Source of the DNA: Pseudomonas sp. GD04091
Lineage (GTDB): Bacteria > Pseudomonadota > Gammaproteobacteria > Pseudomonadales > Pseudomonadaceae
DNA length: 64,000 nucleotides
Reading direction: 5' to 3'
Assembly: GCF_029836165.1 (NCBI RefSeq)
Contig: NZ_JAOEBG010000017.1
Span: 59,116 to 123,115, forward strand
The stretch's first letter is position 1. Every line of letters begins with the position of its first letter. The notes below the pieces were generated by a model that ran no database searches, was not told the origin of the DNA, and worked only from the letters and a program-made list of their open reading frames with translations. This document shows, in pieces, positions 34,588 to 43,548 of this stretch. Made by a program: the position numbers and the translations under genes.

Positions 34588-35331
34588 CTAGAGCACCTGG
34601 CGCAGGAACGCCTGGGCGCGCGGATCCTTCGGCGCCGCGAAGAACTGCTGTGGCGGCGAGTCCTCCAGCAACTTGCCATGGTCGAAGAACAGCACCCGAT
34701 CCGCCACTTCCCGGGCAAAGCCCATTTCGTGGGTGACGCAGACCATGGTCATGCCTTCCTGGGCCAGGGTCTTCATCACGTCCAGCACCTCGCCGACCAT
34801 TTCCGGGTCGAGCGCCGAGGTCGGCTCGTCGAACAGCATCACCTTCGGGTCCATCGCCAGGGCTCGGGCGATGGCCACCCGCTGCTGCTGGCCACCCGAG
34901 AGGCGCGACGGGTATTCGTTGGCCTTCTGCGCGATGCCGACCTTTTCCAGCAACGCCCGAGCCTTGGCTTCGCGCTCGGCCTTGTTGCGCTTGCGCACCA
35001 CCTTCTGCGCCAGGCACAGGTTCTCCAGCACGGTCATGTGCGGGAACAGGTTGAAGTGCTGGAACACCATGCCGACTTCGCGTCGATAGGCATTGATATC
35101 GGTCTTGGGGTTATCCAGTTGCAGTCCGTCGATGGACACATGGCCCTCGTCGAAGTGCTCCAACCCATTCAGGCAACGCAGGAAGGTCGACTTGCCCGAG
35201 CCGGACGGACCGAGCACCACCACCACTTCGCCCTTGGCGACCTGGGTGGTGACGTTGTCCACCGCGCGCACGACTTGGCCACGGGTGTCGAAGACTTTCA
35301 GCAGGTCACGGACTTCAATCACTTTGCGCAA
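34588..35331 (-). CDS. Polar amino-acid ABC transporter ATP-binding protein
   Basis: A 247-residue ABC ATPase of the polar amino-acid uptake class (GlnQ/HisP-like). Walker A is GPSGSGKST, the signature LSGGQQQRVAIARAL, Walker B KVMLFDEPTSALDPE, and the switch His is in VCVTHEMGF. The downstream stop is at the edge of the REP element. The start overlaps the permease gene by 17 bases. With the two genes upstream it forms a binding protein-permease-ATPase operon for an uncharacterised amino acid. Confidence 0.95.
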   Translation of the reverse strand: MRKVIEVRDLLKVFDTRGQVVRAVDNVTTQVAKGEVVVVLGPSGSGKSTFLRCLNGLEHFDEGHVSIDGLQLDNPKTDINAYRREVGMVFQHFNLFPHMTVLENLCLAQKVVRKRNKAEREAKARALLEKVGIAQKANEYPSRLSGGQQQRVAIARALAMDPKVMLFDEPTSALDPEMVGEVLDVMKTLAQEGMTMVCVTHEMGFAREVADRVLFFDHGKLLEDSPPQQFFAAPKDPRAQAFLRQVL

Positions 35332-36277
35332 GCCTCCGCTCGAGCCGGCTGGCGATGTGCGACAGCGGCAGGTTGATCAGCAGGTACAGGCCCGCCACGC
35401 AGAACCAGATCTCGAAGGTCGAGAACGAGGTGGTGATGGCCTCGCGGCCGCTCTTGGTCAGCTCGGTGATGGCGATCACCGACACCAGCGAAGTGTCCTT
35501 GACCAGGCTGATGAACTGGCCGGCCAGCGGTGGCAGCACGCGCTTGAAGGCCTGGGGCAGGATCACATGGCGCATCGACTGGGCGCCGTTCAGGCCCAGC
35601 GAGCGCGCCGCCTCGTTCTGGCCCTTGGCGATCGACTGCACGCCGGCCCGGACGATCTCGGCCACATAGGCGCCGGTGAACAGGGCCAGCGCGGCAACCC
35701 CGGCGAACTCGCGGGACAGGTTGAGCACGGTGCCGATGAAGAAGTAGAAAATGAAGATCTGCACCAGCAACGGCGTGCCGCGCACCAGTTCGACGTACAC
35801 CGTGGACAGGTCACGCAGCGTGGGGTTGCTGGACAGCCGGCATAGCCCGGCGAACAGGCCGAGCACCAGGCCCAGGGCACCGGACACCACCGACAGCCAC
35901 AACGTGGTCCACAGGCCCCAGGCCAAGGGACCTGCCGCCCAGTGCCGGGTCACGCCGATGGCATCGCCTTCGGCGACGTCGTCGCCACGGGCCAGCAGCA
36001 TGCTGTCCTTGGCTACCTCGACGACCTGGGTGTCGCCGTTTTCGTCCTTCAGGGTGACCCGGGCGTTGTCGCCGGACACCACGATTTCCTCGATCGTGCC
36101 CGGGTTGGCGGCACGCTGGGTTTCCTCGGCCTTGTAGGCGAAGTATTGCGGAACGCGGTTCCAGCGCCACTCGTAGGAAATCATCGAGGTGGCCAGGTAC
36201 AGACTGAACGCCAGGCCCACCAGGACCAGTGCGGTCAGCCCGTGCCAGGGCCACAGGGCTTTCTTGTGTTTGATCAC
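35315..36277 (-). CDS. Polar amino-acid ABC transporter permease
   Basis: A 320-residue permease. The HisM/GlnP-type core occupies about residues 110-320, with the EAA loop NEAARSLGLNGAQSMRHVIL. It is longer than the usual 220-250 residues: after the first membrane helix (residues ~14-33) there is an approximately 75-residue hydrophilic insert (IEEIVVSGDNARVTLKDENG) before the next helices, probably periplasmic. Such N-terminal insertions occur in some Pseudomonas amino-acid permeases, but their role is unclear. The single permease gene suggests a homodimeric channel. Confidence 0.92.
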   Translation of the reverse strand: MIKHKKALWPWHGLTALVLVGLAFSLYLATSMISYEWRWNRVPQYFAYKAEETQRAANPGTIEEIVVSGDNARVTLKDENGDTQVVEVAKDSMLLARGDDVAEGDAIGVTRHWAAGPLAWGLWTTLWLSVVSGALGLVLGLFAGLCRLSSNPTLRDLSTVYVELVRGTPLLVQIFIFYFFIGTVLNLSREFAGVAALALFTGAYVAEIVRAGVQSIAKGQNEAARSLGLNGAQSMRHVILPQAFKRVLPPLAGQFISLVKDTSLVSVIAITELTKSGREAITTSFSTFEIWFCVAGLYLLINLPLSHIASRLERRLAQSD

Positions 36278-36300
36278 GTGGGGTACTTCCGTAAATGCGA

Positions 36301-36322
36301 ACGCGCAGGGCTTGCCTGCGCG
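36301..36322. other. Hairpin between binding-protein and permease genes
   Basis: ACGCGCAGG and CCTGCGCGT form a 9-bp stem around a short loop, in the 78-base gap after the binding-protein gene. No U-run follows on the minus strand, so it is more likely an mRNA-end protector that favours binding-protein abundance than a full terminator. Confidence 0.55.
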
Positions 36323-36355
36323 TCGAGGTCAGCGCTTGGGTTTTTGGCCCGGGCC

Positions 36356-37156
36356 TTATTCCATTTCCTTCAGCCAGTCCTTGCTCTTGAACCACTTGTC
36401 GTGAATACGATCGTAGGTCCCGTCATGCTTGATCTGGTGCAGGAAGTTGTTGATGTAGTTGAGGCTGTCGTAGTCGCCTTTCTTCAGGCCGAAGGCCAGC
36501 GGCTCGTAGGTGAAGGGCTCTTCCAGGAACACCAGCTTGCCGGCACCGGCCTTCTCTACCGCCACCACGTTGTACGGCGAGTCATAGACGAAGGCGTCGG
36601 CCTTGCCGTTGACCACGTCCATCACGCCTTCCTGTTCGTTGTCGTAGCCGTGGTACTTGGCCTTGCCGATCAGTTTTTTCGCGACCATTTCACCCGTGGT
36701 GCCGAGCTTGGAGGTGAGACGGTACTTCTCGTTGTTCAGGTCCTTGTACGACTTGATCTCACCCGCCAGTTCCTTGCGGATCAGCAGGGTCTGGCCGACG
36801 ACGATGAAGGGTTCGCTGAAGTTCAGCCGCAGGTTGCGCTCCTGGGTCAGGGTCATGCCGCTGCCGATGAAGTCGAACTTGTCGGTCATCAGGGCCGGAA
36901 TGATGCCGTCGTAGGCAGTGGAGACCATTTCCAGCTTGACGCCCATGGACTTGGCCATGGCCTTGAGGATGTCGACTTCGAAGCCGATGATCTCACCGCG
37001 CTTGTTGGTCATCTCGAATGGCATGTAGGTCGGATCCATGCCCACACGCAGGGTGCCGCGCTTGACCGCGTCATCGATGGCGCCGGCCTGGGCGGCGGTC
37101 ACCGCGATCAGGGCGGTCGCGCCGATCAGCAGTCGCGACAGGTATTTCTTCATCAT
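36356..37156 (-). CDS. Polar amino-acid ABC transporter substrate-binding protein
   Basis: A 266-residue periplasmic binding protein (SBP_bac_3). The signal peptide is residues 1 to about 24 (KKYLSRLLIGATALIAVTAA, cleavage near QAG-A). Typical motifs are GTLRVGMDPTYMPFEM and EIIGFEVDILKAMAKSMGV, followed by DFIGSGMTLTQERNLRLNFS and SKLGTTGEMVAKK. Two adjacent ATG codons are available; the first (37154-37156) is chosen because AGGGGAC lies about seven bases upstream. First gene of the transporter operon. The substrate cannot be assigned from sequence. Confidence 0.94.
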   Translation of the reverse strand: MMKKYLSRLLIGATALIAVTAAQAGAIDDAVKRGTLRVGMDPTYMPFEMTNKRGEIIGFEVDILKAMAKSMGVKLEMVSTAYDGIIPALMTDKFDFIGSGMTLTQERNLRLNFSEPFIVVGQTLLIRKELAGEIKSYKDLNNEKYRLTSKLGTTGEMVAKKLIGKAKYHGYDNEQEGVMDVVNGKADAFVYDSPYNVVAVEKAGAGKLVFLEEPFTYEPLAFGLKKGDYDSLNYINNFLHQIKHDGTYDRIHDKWFKSKDWLKEME

Positions 37157-37304
37157 CACCAAGTCCCCTAGCAAGAAGTACGCAGATTTTTCTTGTAAGC
37201 ACGGCCTGACAGGCCGATGCGTAATGTCGGGTGGGATGCTAACGCATGCGCGGGCAGGGACCTAGAGCCGGGGGGGACTTTGTTGGCCAAAATCGACCAG
37301 AAAG

Positions 37305-37365
37305 CATCGCGGGGCAAACCCGCTCCCATGTCGATACGACGTGAGAGCGGGTTTGCCCCGCGATG
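37305..37365. repeat. REP palindrome, short family
   Basis: Near-perfect inverted arms CATCGCGGGGCAAACCCGCTC and GAGCGGGTTTGCCCCGCGATG (21 bp) immediately downstream of opgH (minus strand) and upstream of the transporter operon. Likely terminates opgGH. Confidence 0.9.
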
Positions 37366-37378
37366 GTGCCTGCGCGAA

Positions 37379-39946
37379 TCAAGCCAGGGCTGGCTGAGCC
37401 GCGTTCTCCGGATGCAGCGGCAACAGCGGCGAGTGCGGATCGTTGTCGATCGACGCACGCCACACGTCGATCCACGCCGCATTGTGCTCGGCCCACACCC
37501 GCTCGTGCAGGCGCGACAGCGCCACCGGGTCGCTCAGCAGCGCCAGGCGGGTGTTCAGGTCCAGGCCCTTGGGCCCCACTTCCAGCGCCTTGGTCACGCG
37601 CTCGGCGCGTAGCGCCTCGATCGGCGCCGCCTGGCCATGACGCGCCGTGGCCATGGCACAGGCCAGGGCGTTCTGGCGCGGATCGACCACGGCACGCACG
37701 AAACCGTCATGCAGGGCGTGCCAGCGGTTCTCGTGGGTGTACTGATCGGTCGCCAGCAGCTCTTGCGGCGTGGCGTATTCCTCGGGGATGAGGAACAGCT
37801 TCTCGTCCTTGGCCGCCAGGCCCAGGCGCGTGCGGCTGGAGATCACCGACACCGGGATCGACAGCACCAGCGAGCCGACGATCGGCGCCAGCCACCACAG
37901 GAAGCTAGGGTTCAACCAGGCCACCAGCCCGGCCCAGGCGATGCCCAGCAAGGTCTGTGGGCCATGACGGCGCACGGCTTCGCTCCACGGGGTCGAGTCG
38001 TCGTCACGCTGCGGCGAGTTCCAGGTCGCCGCCCAGCCGAGGAACGCGGCCAGCACGAAGCGGGTGTGGAAGATCATCCGCACCGGCGCCAGCAGCATGG
38101 AGAACAGCATCTCCATCAGCATCGACAGGGTGACCTTGATCCGCCCGCCGAACTCGGTGGCGCCCTTGGCCCAGATCAGGATGACGCTGAGCAGCTTGGG
38201 CAGGAACAGCAGCACGATGGTGGTGGAGAACAGCGCGATGGCCTTCTCCGGGTGCCACTGCGGCCACAGCGGGTAGAGCTGGAACGGCTCGATGAAGTAC
38301 TGCGGCTCCATCAGGGTGTTGGTTGCCAGCAGCGCGGTCGACAGCACCAGGAACAGGAACCACAGCGGCGCCGACAGGTACGACATCACCCCGGTGAGGA
38401 ACACCGCGCGGTGCACCGGGTGCATGCCCTTGACCAGGAACAGGCGGAAGTTCATCAGGTTGCCGTGGCACCAGCGCCGGTCGCGCTTGAGCTCGTCGAG
38501 CAGGTTCGGCGGCAGCTCTTCATAGCTGCCCGGCAGGTCGTAGGCGATCCACACGCCCCAGCCGGCACGGCGCATCAGCGCGGCCTCGACGAAGTCGTGG
38601 GAGAGGATCGCGCCGGCGAAGGCGCCCTTGCCCGGCAACGGCGCCAGGGCGCAGTGCTCGATGAACGGCTTCATGCGGATGATCGCGTTGTGACCCCAGT
38701 AGTGCGATTCACCCAGCTGCCAGAAGTGCAGGCCGGCGGTGAACAGCGGGCCGTAGACGCGGGTGGCGAACTGCTGCATGCGCGCATACAGGGTGTCCAT
38801 GCCCGAGGCTTTCGGCCCGGTCTGGATGATGCCGGCGTCCGGGTTGGCCTCCATCAGGCGCACCAGGCTGCTCAGGCACTCGCCGCTCATGACGCTGTCG
38901 GCGTCGAGCACGACCATGTACTTGTACTCGCCACCCCAGCGCCGGCAGAAGTCGTCGAGGTTGCCGCTCTTGCGCTTCACCCGGCGCCGACGGCGGCGGT
39001 AGAAGATACGGCCGAAGCCTTTGGTCTCACGGCACACGTCGAGCCAGGCCTGTTGCTCGGCCACGGCGATATCGGTGTCGTTGGTGTCGCTGAGCACGAA
39101 GAAATCGAAGCGGTCGAGGTTGCCGCTGGCCGCCACCGACTCGAAGGTCGCGCGCAGGCCGGCGAACACGCGTGGCACGTCTTCGTTGCAGATCGGCATC
39201 ACCAGCGCGGTGCGCGCATCGGCGGCGATCGGCTCGTTGCCGGCGCTGCTGCCGGAGATACGGTACTTGTCACGCCCGGTCAGCAGCTCGAGGAAGCCCA
39301 TCAGGGCGGTCCAGAAGCCGGCCGAGACCCAGCAGAACAGGATGCCGAAGAGGATCAGGATGGAGGTCTGCAAGGCATAGGGCCAGACCTGCACCACGGT
39401 GTCCCACAGCGGCTGGTTGAGGATTTCGTCCAGGTCGACGAACGACCAGCCCTGGTACGGCAGGATGCCCTTCATGTACCAGCCGGCGACGAGGGTCTGG
39501 CCGATCATCAGGGTCAGCAGGATGTAGCGACGGATCGAGCCGACCGTGCGCCAGCGCGCCGGCGGCAGCTCGCGCTTGGGCGGCTGCGGGGCATTGGTGC
39601 GGCCGGTCATGCGCCGCCACATGCGAATCAGGATGTTGGTGCGCCACGGCTCGGGGACGACCTTGGTGCGCTTGATCGGCGGCGCGATCTTCAGGCACAG
39701 CCGCCCGCCGGCATCGACGCCGAGCATCTCGGCTTCCTCGAGCTCGGCGGCGCTGCCGACGGTAAGACGGGAGCCCACCGAGGCCTGGGCGGCCTCGGCG
39801 GTGTTGGCGGCCGGTTGGGCCGCCAGACGTTGGTGCAGCTCGCTGAACGAGGTGCAGCGGGCGAGTTCCGCGCGCTGCTCGTCGTTCAGTGGGAGGTGGG
39901 CCAGGTACTCGCCAAGCGATTCCGGCCTTGCGCTTGAGTTACTCAT
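37379..39946 (-). CDS. opgH: Osmoregulated periplasmic glucan glucosyltransferase OpgH (MdoH)
   Basis: An 855-residue inner-membrane family-2 glycosyltransferase that polymerises the beta-1,2-linked glucan backbone from UDP-glucose and exports it. The catalytic domain lies between membrane helices, with MVVLDADSVMSGECLSSLV holding the DxD-like aspartates and WCHGNLMNFRLFLVKGMHPV the QxxRW-like region. About eight membrane helices are seen. Charged N- and C-terminal cytoplasmic regions are present. The start overlaps the opgG stop by eight bases. Confidence 0.96.
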   Translation of the reverse strand: MSNSSARPESLGEYLAHLPLNDEQRAELARCTSFSELHQRLAAQPAANTAEAAQASVGSRLTVGSAAELEEAEMLGVDAGGRLCLKIAPPIKRTKVVPEPWRTNILIRMWRRMTGRTNAPQPPKRELPPARWRTVGSIRRYILLTLMIGQTLVAGWYMKGILPYQGWSFVDLDEILNQPLWDTVVQVWPYALQTSILILFGILFCWVSAGFWTALMGFLELLTGRDKYRISGSSAGNEPIAADARTALVMPICNEDVPRVFAGLRATFESVAASGNLDRFDFFVLSDTNDTDIAVAEQQAWLDVCRETKGFGRIFYRRRRRRVKRKSGNLDDFCRRWGGEYKYMVVLDADSVMSGECLSSLVRLMEANPDAGIIQTGPKASGMDTLYARMQQFATRVYGPLFTAGLHFWQLGESHYWGHNAIIRMKPFIEHCALAPLPGKGAFAGAILSHDFVEAALMRRAGWGVWIAYDLPGSYEELPPNLLDELKRDRRWCHGNLMNFRLFLVKGMHPVHRAVFLTGVMSYLSAPLWFLFLVLSTALLATNTLMEPQYFIEPFQLYPLWPQWHPEKAIALFSTTIVLLFLPKLLSVILIWAKGATEFGGRIKVTLSMLMEMLFSMLLAPVRMIFHTRFVLAAFLGWAATWNSPQRDDDSTPWSEAVRRHGPQTLLGIAWAGLVAWLNPSFLWWLAPIVGSLVLSIPVSVISSRTRLGLAAKDEKLFLIPEEYATPQELLATDQYTHENRWHALHDGFVRAVVDPRQNALACAMATARHGQAAPIEALRAERVTKALEVGPKGLDLNTRLALLSDPVALSRLHERVWAEHNAAWIDVWRASIDNDPHSPLLPLHPENAAQPALA

Positions 39947-41675
39947 CGGCAGGCAACTGATAGCTCCAGGTCTCGGTCAGCACTTTCTCGGTGGTGGCCG
40001 GGGTCCCGTTGGTGGATGCCGCGTCGGCGGCGGGTTGCTCGGCGGCTGCCTCGGCCTTGGCTTTTTCGGCCTTGGCGTGGGCATGCTTGGCCGCGGCCTT
40101 GTCCTGCTTGGCGTCCTTGGCCGGCTTGGGCTGTTCGACCGGCACGTCGTGCAGCAGCGCGGCACGCATCTCGGTCGACTTCTTCGGATCCTGCACCTTC
40201 AGGCGCAGGGTCAGGCGCCAGCCCTTGGTCTCCGCGTTGTAACGCAGGTTGTTCTCGACCAGCTCGGCGTTGTCACCGACGCTGACCTGGCTGCGCACGG
40301 CGGTATCGGCCGGCAGGTTGGCCAGGTTCGGGCCGATGAAGTCGACCAGGAAGGCAACGGTGCCATCCGGCTGGCGGATCAGGTTGGACTGCTTGACGTC
40401 GCCGGTGGAGCGCAGGGTCTGCTTGACCCAGCCCAGCTCGGGCGAGTGCAGCTGGTCTTCCTTGATGGTCCAGCGCAGGCGGTAGTCGTACTCGAACGGC
40501 TTGCCTGGCTCAGGCAGCTTCTCGGGGCTCCAGAAAGCCACGATGTTGTCGTTGGTCTCGTCGGCGGTCGGGATCTCGACCAGGTCGACGGTGCCCTTGC
40601 CCCAGTCGCCTTTCGGCTCGATCCAGGTGCTCGGACGCTTTTCGTATTCGTCGTCGAGGTCTTCGTAGTCGCTGAAGGCGCGCTGACGCTGCAGCAGGCC
40701 GAAACCACGCGGGTTCTCGACGCTGAAGTTGCTCACAGCCAGGTGTTTCGGGTTGTTCAGCGGACGCCACAGCCATTCGCCATTGCCGGCGTGGATCGAC
40801 AGGCCTTCGGAATCGTGCAGGGCCGGACGGTAGTTCATGACCTTCGAGGGCTGGTTGGGGCCGAACAGGTACATGCTGGTCAGCGGCGCGATACCCAGGC
40901 GACTGACATTGTCGCGCAGGTAGACACGCGACTTCACGTCGACCAGGGTGTCCTCGCCCGGACGCAGGGTCAGCTTGTAGGCGCCGGTGGAGCGTGGCGA
41001 ATCCAGCAGCGCGTAGATCACCAGGTGCTTGTCGTTGGGCTTGGGCTTCTCGATCCAGAACTCGCGAAAGCGCGGGAACTCTTCGCCGGACGGCAGCGCG
41101 GTGTCGATGGCCAGGCCGCGGGCCGACAGGCCGTAGCGGTGACCCTTGCCGACCACGCGGAAATAGCTGGCGCCAAGCAGGGTCATGATCTCGTCCTGCT
41201 TGTCGGCCTTGTTGATCGGGTAGAGCACGCGGAAACCGGCGTAGCCCAGGTTCTTGGTGGCCTCGGCGTCATGCGGCACGTCACCGAACTCGAAGCGGCT
41301 CGGGTCGTACTTGATTTCCTCGACCTTGGTGGCGGTGACCTCGTTGATCTTCACCGGCGTGTCGAAGTGCATGCCCTGGTGGTAGAAGGACAGTTTGAAC
41401 GGCGTCTTGTCCTTGGCCCACTCGGCCTTTTCCTGGATGAAGCGGATCTTCTGGTAGTCGGCGTACTTCATGTCGCGGAACACCGGCGGCAGGTTGCTCT
41501 TCGGTGCCTCGAATTTCTGACCGGCCAGATCCTTTGCCTTGGCTGCAACATCGTCCAGATTGAATGCCCACAGCTGGCCCGCGCTCAGCAGGCCGACCAG
41601 CGCCACGCCGGCCAGAACGGCCTTGCGCAAGCGAATGCCGGGGATTCTTGGTGCAATACAGGGGCTTACAATCAC
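39939..41675 (-). CDS. opgG: Periplasmic glucan biosynthesis protein OpgG (MdoG)
   Basis: A 578-residue periplasmic protein required for assembly or branching of osmoregulated glucans. A signal peptide is present (RKAVLAGVALVGLLSAGQLW, cleavage near LWA-FNL). Family blocks include LSARGLAIDTALPSGEEFPR and MYLFGPNQPSKVMNYRPALHD. An Ala/Lys-rich tail (KQDKAAAKHAHAKAEKAKAE) precedes the C-terminus. The GTG start at 41673-41675 is chosen because GAGG lies seven bases upstream and the signal peptide is then of normal length; the upstream in-frame ATG at 41777 would bury it. Transcription likely starts in the 41.7-41.9 kb spacer. Confidence 0.93.
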   Translation of the reverse strand: MIVSPCIAPRIPGIRLRKAVLAGVALVGLLSAGQLWAFNLDDVAAKAKDLAGQKFEAPKSNLPPVFRDMKYADYQKIRFIQEKAEWAKDKTPFKLSFYHQGMHFDTPVKINEVTATKVEEIKYDPSRFEFGDVPHDAEATKNLGYAGFRVLYPINKADKQDEIMTLLGASYFRVVGKGHRYGLSARGLAIDTALPSGEEFPRFREFWIEKPKPNDKHLVIYALLDSPRSTGAYKLTLRPGEDTLVDVKSRVYLRDNVSRLGIAPLTSMYLFGPNQPSKVMNYRPALHDSEGLSIHAGNGEWLWRPLNNPKHLAVSNFSVENPRGFGLLQRQRAFSDYEDLDDEYEKRPSTWIEPKGDWGKGTVDLVEIPTADETNDNIVAFWSPEKLPEPGKPFEYDYRLRWTIKEDQLHSPELGWVKQTLRSTGDVKQSNLIRQPDGTVAFLVDFIGPNLANLPADTAVRSQVSVGDNAELVENNLRYNAETKGWRLTLRLKVQDPKKSTEMRAALLHDVPVEQPKPAKDAKQDKAAAKHAHAKAEKAKAEAAAEQPAADAASTNGTPATTEKVLTETWSYQLPADE

Positions 41676-41899
41676 GAGCAATCCTCGCCGAAAACAGATC
41701 ATGAAACCAACGGCCAGCGACCAATGCCGGGTTGGCGAGCACTGTTCGGACCCCGTGAGGGCGCAATGATTCCCCAAACGGATCCAGACAATGCTCGAGT
41801 CAGAGTGAAACGAACCTGCGAACGCAGGTTCATGCAGCGCGCGATTATCCAGCAGGTCGCGTTACAACGCATCAGGCTGAACAAACTATTTATCGTACA

Positions 41900-41935
41900 A
41901 AACCCCTTGTTTTTCGACAAACAAAGGGTTTTTTG
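41900..41935 (-). terminator. Terminator between dtd and opgG
   Basis: AAAACCCCTTGTTT pairs with AAACAAAGGGTTTTTT around TTCGAC, with T-runs on both strands. It fits a rho-independent terminator for pip-dtd reading leftwards. Confidence 0.85.
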
Positions 41936-41938
41936 ACC

Positions 41939-42376
41939 TCATATTTGTAACATAAATGTTACCGGGCCATCATTGACCAGGTGCACCTGCATGTCGGCAC
42001 CGAACCGCCCGCTCGCCACAGCCGGGTGCCGCTCCTGCGCCTGGCGCAAAAGATAGTCGAAAAGCTCGGCGCCGAGCGCCGGCGGCGCCGCGGTCGAGAA
42101 GCTTGGGCGCATACCGTTGCGGGTGTCGGCGGCCAGGGTGAACTGCGACACCAGCAAAAGACCGCCACCGACATCCTTGAGCGAGCGGTTCATCTTGCCC
42201 TGCTCGTCGCTGAACACCCGGTAATTGAGCAGCTTGTGCAACAGCTTGTCGGCATGCTCGGGCGAATCTTCAGGCTCGACCGCCACCAGCGCCAGCAAAC
42301 CCTGGTCGATGGCGCCGACGATCTCCCCCGCCACTTCCACCCGCGCACCACGCACCCGCTGGATCAGGCCCTTCAT
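41939..42376 (-). CDS. dtd: D-aminoacyl-tRNA deacylase
   Basis: A 145-residue enzyme that hydrolyses D-amino acids from mischarged tRNA. The signatures LLLVSQFTLAAD and NDGPVTFMLQI (GPVT motif) are both present, and MKGLIQRVRGARVEVAGEI is the normal N-terminus. Complete and of usual length. Its start overlaps the pip stop by four bases, forming a pip-dtd operon. Confidence 0.97.
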   Translation of the reverse strand: MKGLIQRVRGARVEVAGEIVGAIDQGLLALVAVEPEDSPEHADKLLHKLLNYRVFSDEQGKMNRSLKDVGGGLLLVSQFTLAADTRNGMRPSFSTAAPPALGAELFDYLLRQAQERHPAVASGRFGADMQVHLVNDGPVTFMLQI

Positions 42377-43344
42377 GCTTCTTCCAGGGGCAGGTCGAGC
42401 AGGCGCCGGGCCATCTGGTCGGCGGCGCGCACCAGCGCGTCGGTGATGCCGGGCTCGGAAGCGGCGTGGCCGGCGTCGCGGATCACCTTCAGTTCGCTGT
42501 TCGGCCAGGCCTGGTGCAGTTCCCAGGCGTTGTCCAGCGGGCAGATCACGTCATAGCGGCCATGCACGATCACCGCCGGCAGGTGGGCGATCTTCGGCAT
42601 GTCGCGGATCAACTGGTCCTGCTCGAGGAAGGCGTTGTTGGTGAAGTAATGGCATTCGATACGGGCGATCGACAGCGCGCGCTGCGGCTCGGAGAAGCGG
42701 TCGACCACCAGCGGGTTGGGCCGCAGCGTGGCGGTGCGACCTTCCCAGGTGGACCAGGCCTTGGCAGCGTGCATCTGGGCGATCTGGTCGTTGCCGGTCA
42801 GGCGCTTGTGGAAGGCGGTGACCAGGTCACCGCGCTCCTCCGGCGGGATCGGCGCGATGTAGTCCTGCCAGTAATCGGGGAACAGGCGGCTGGCGCCTTC
42901 CTGGTAGAACCAGTGGATCTCCTGCGGGCGGCACAGGAAGATGCCGCGCAGGATCAGGCCATGCACGCGCTCGGGATGGGTCTGGGCGTAGGCCAGGGCC
43001 AGGGTGGAGCCCCAGGAACCACCGAACAGCACCCATTTGTCGATCCCCAGGTGCTCACGGATGCGCTCCAGGTCCTCGACCAGATGCCAGGTGGTGTTGT
43101 TCTCCAGGCTGGCGTGTGGGGTGGAGCGGCCACAGCCGCGCTGGTCGAAGGTGATGATGCGATACAGATTGGGGTCGAAGTAGCAACGGCTCTGGGCATC
43201 GCAGCCGGCCCCCGGGCCACCGTGGATGAACACCACCGGCAGACCTTCCGGCGAACCGCTCTCGTCGACATACAGCACATGCGGCGCTTCCACGGCCAGA
43301 TCGTGTCGGGCGTAGGGTTTGATCTGCGGATACAGGGTCTGCAT
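42373..43344 (-). CDS. pip: Proline iminopeptidase
   Basis: A 323-residue alpha/beta hydrolase that removes N-terminal proline from peptides. The nucleophile elbow is GGSWGSTLALAYAQ, the oxyanion region VFIHGGPGAGCD, the Asp in HGRYDVICPLDNAW and the His in DAGHAASEPGI. MQTLYPQIKPYARHDLAV is the conserved N-terminus; the frame is open 22 codons further upstream without homology. The gene is separated from the divergent giant LRR-NEL gene by about 200 bases. Confidence 0.95.
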   Translation of the reverse strand: MQTLYPQIKPYARHDLAVEAPHVLYVDESGSPEGLPVVFIHGGPGAGCDAQSRCYFDPNLYRIITFDQRGCGRSTPHASLENNTTWHLVEDLERIREHLGIDKWVLFGGSWGSTLALAYAQTHPERVHGLILRGIFLCRPQEIHWFYQEGASRLFPDYWQDYIAPIPPEERGDLVTAFHKRLTGNDQIAQMHAAKAWSTWEGRTATLRPNPLVVDRFSEPQRALSIARIECHYFTNNAFLEQDQLIRDMPKIAHLPAVIVHGRYDVICPLDNAWELHQAWPNSELKVIRDAGHAASEPGITDALVRAADQMARRLLDLPLEEA

Positions 43345-43548
43345 TGCGCACTCCGTGTGAGGATTTATTCTGCCGCCTGGCATCATAAACCCGAATTGCG
43401 CTTTGAGCATGCATCCATGGCAACCGTTATGCGTGACCGGCCTCGGACCGATCCGGGAAGACCCGGTACCTGACAGACCTATCTACCCCACCGAGCCGCC
43501 AAGGCCCGCCCATAGTCCGTGCCCCTTTCATCATGCACGGACTTGTTC

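Noticed and set aside
37637..39937. A 766-codon open frame antisense to opgH
   Set aside because: Shadow of a strongly conserved glycosyltransferase gene; no ribosome-binding site or domain.
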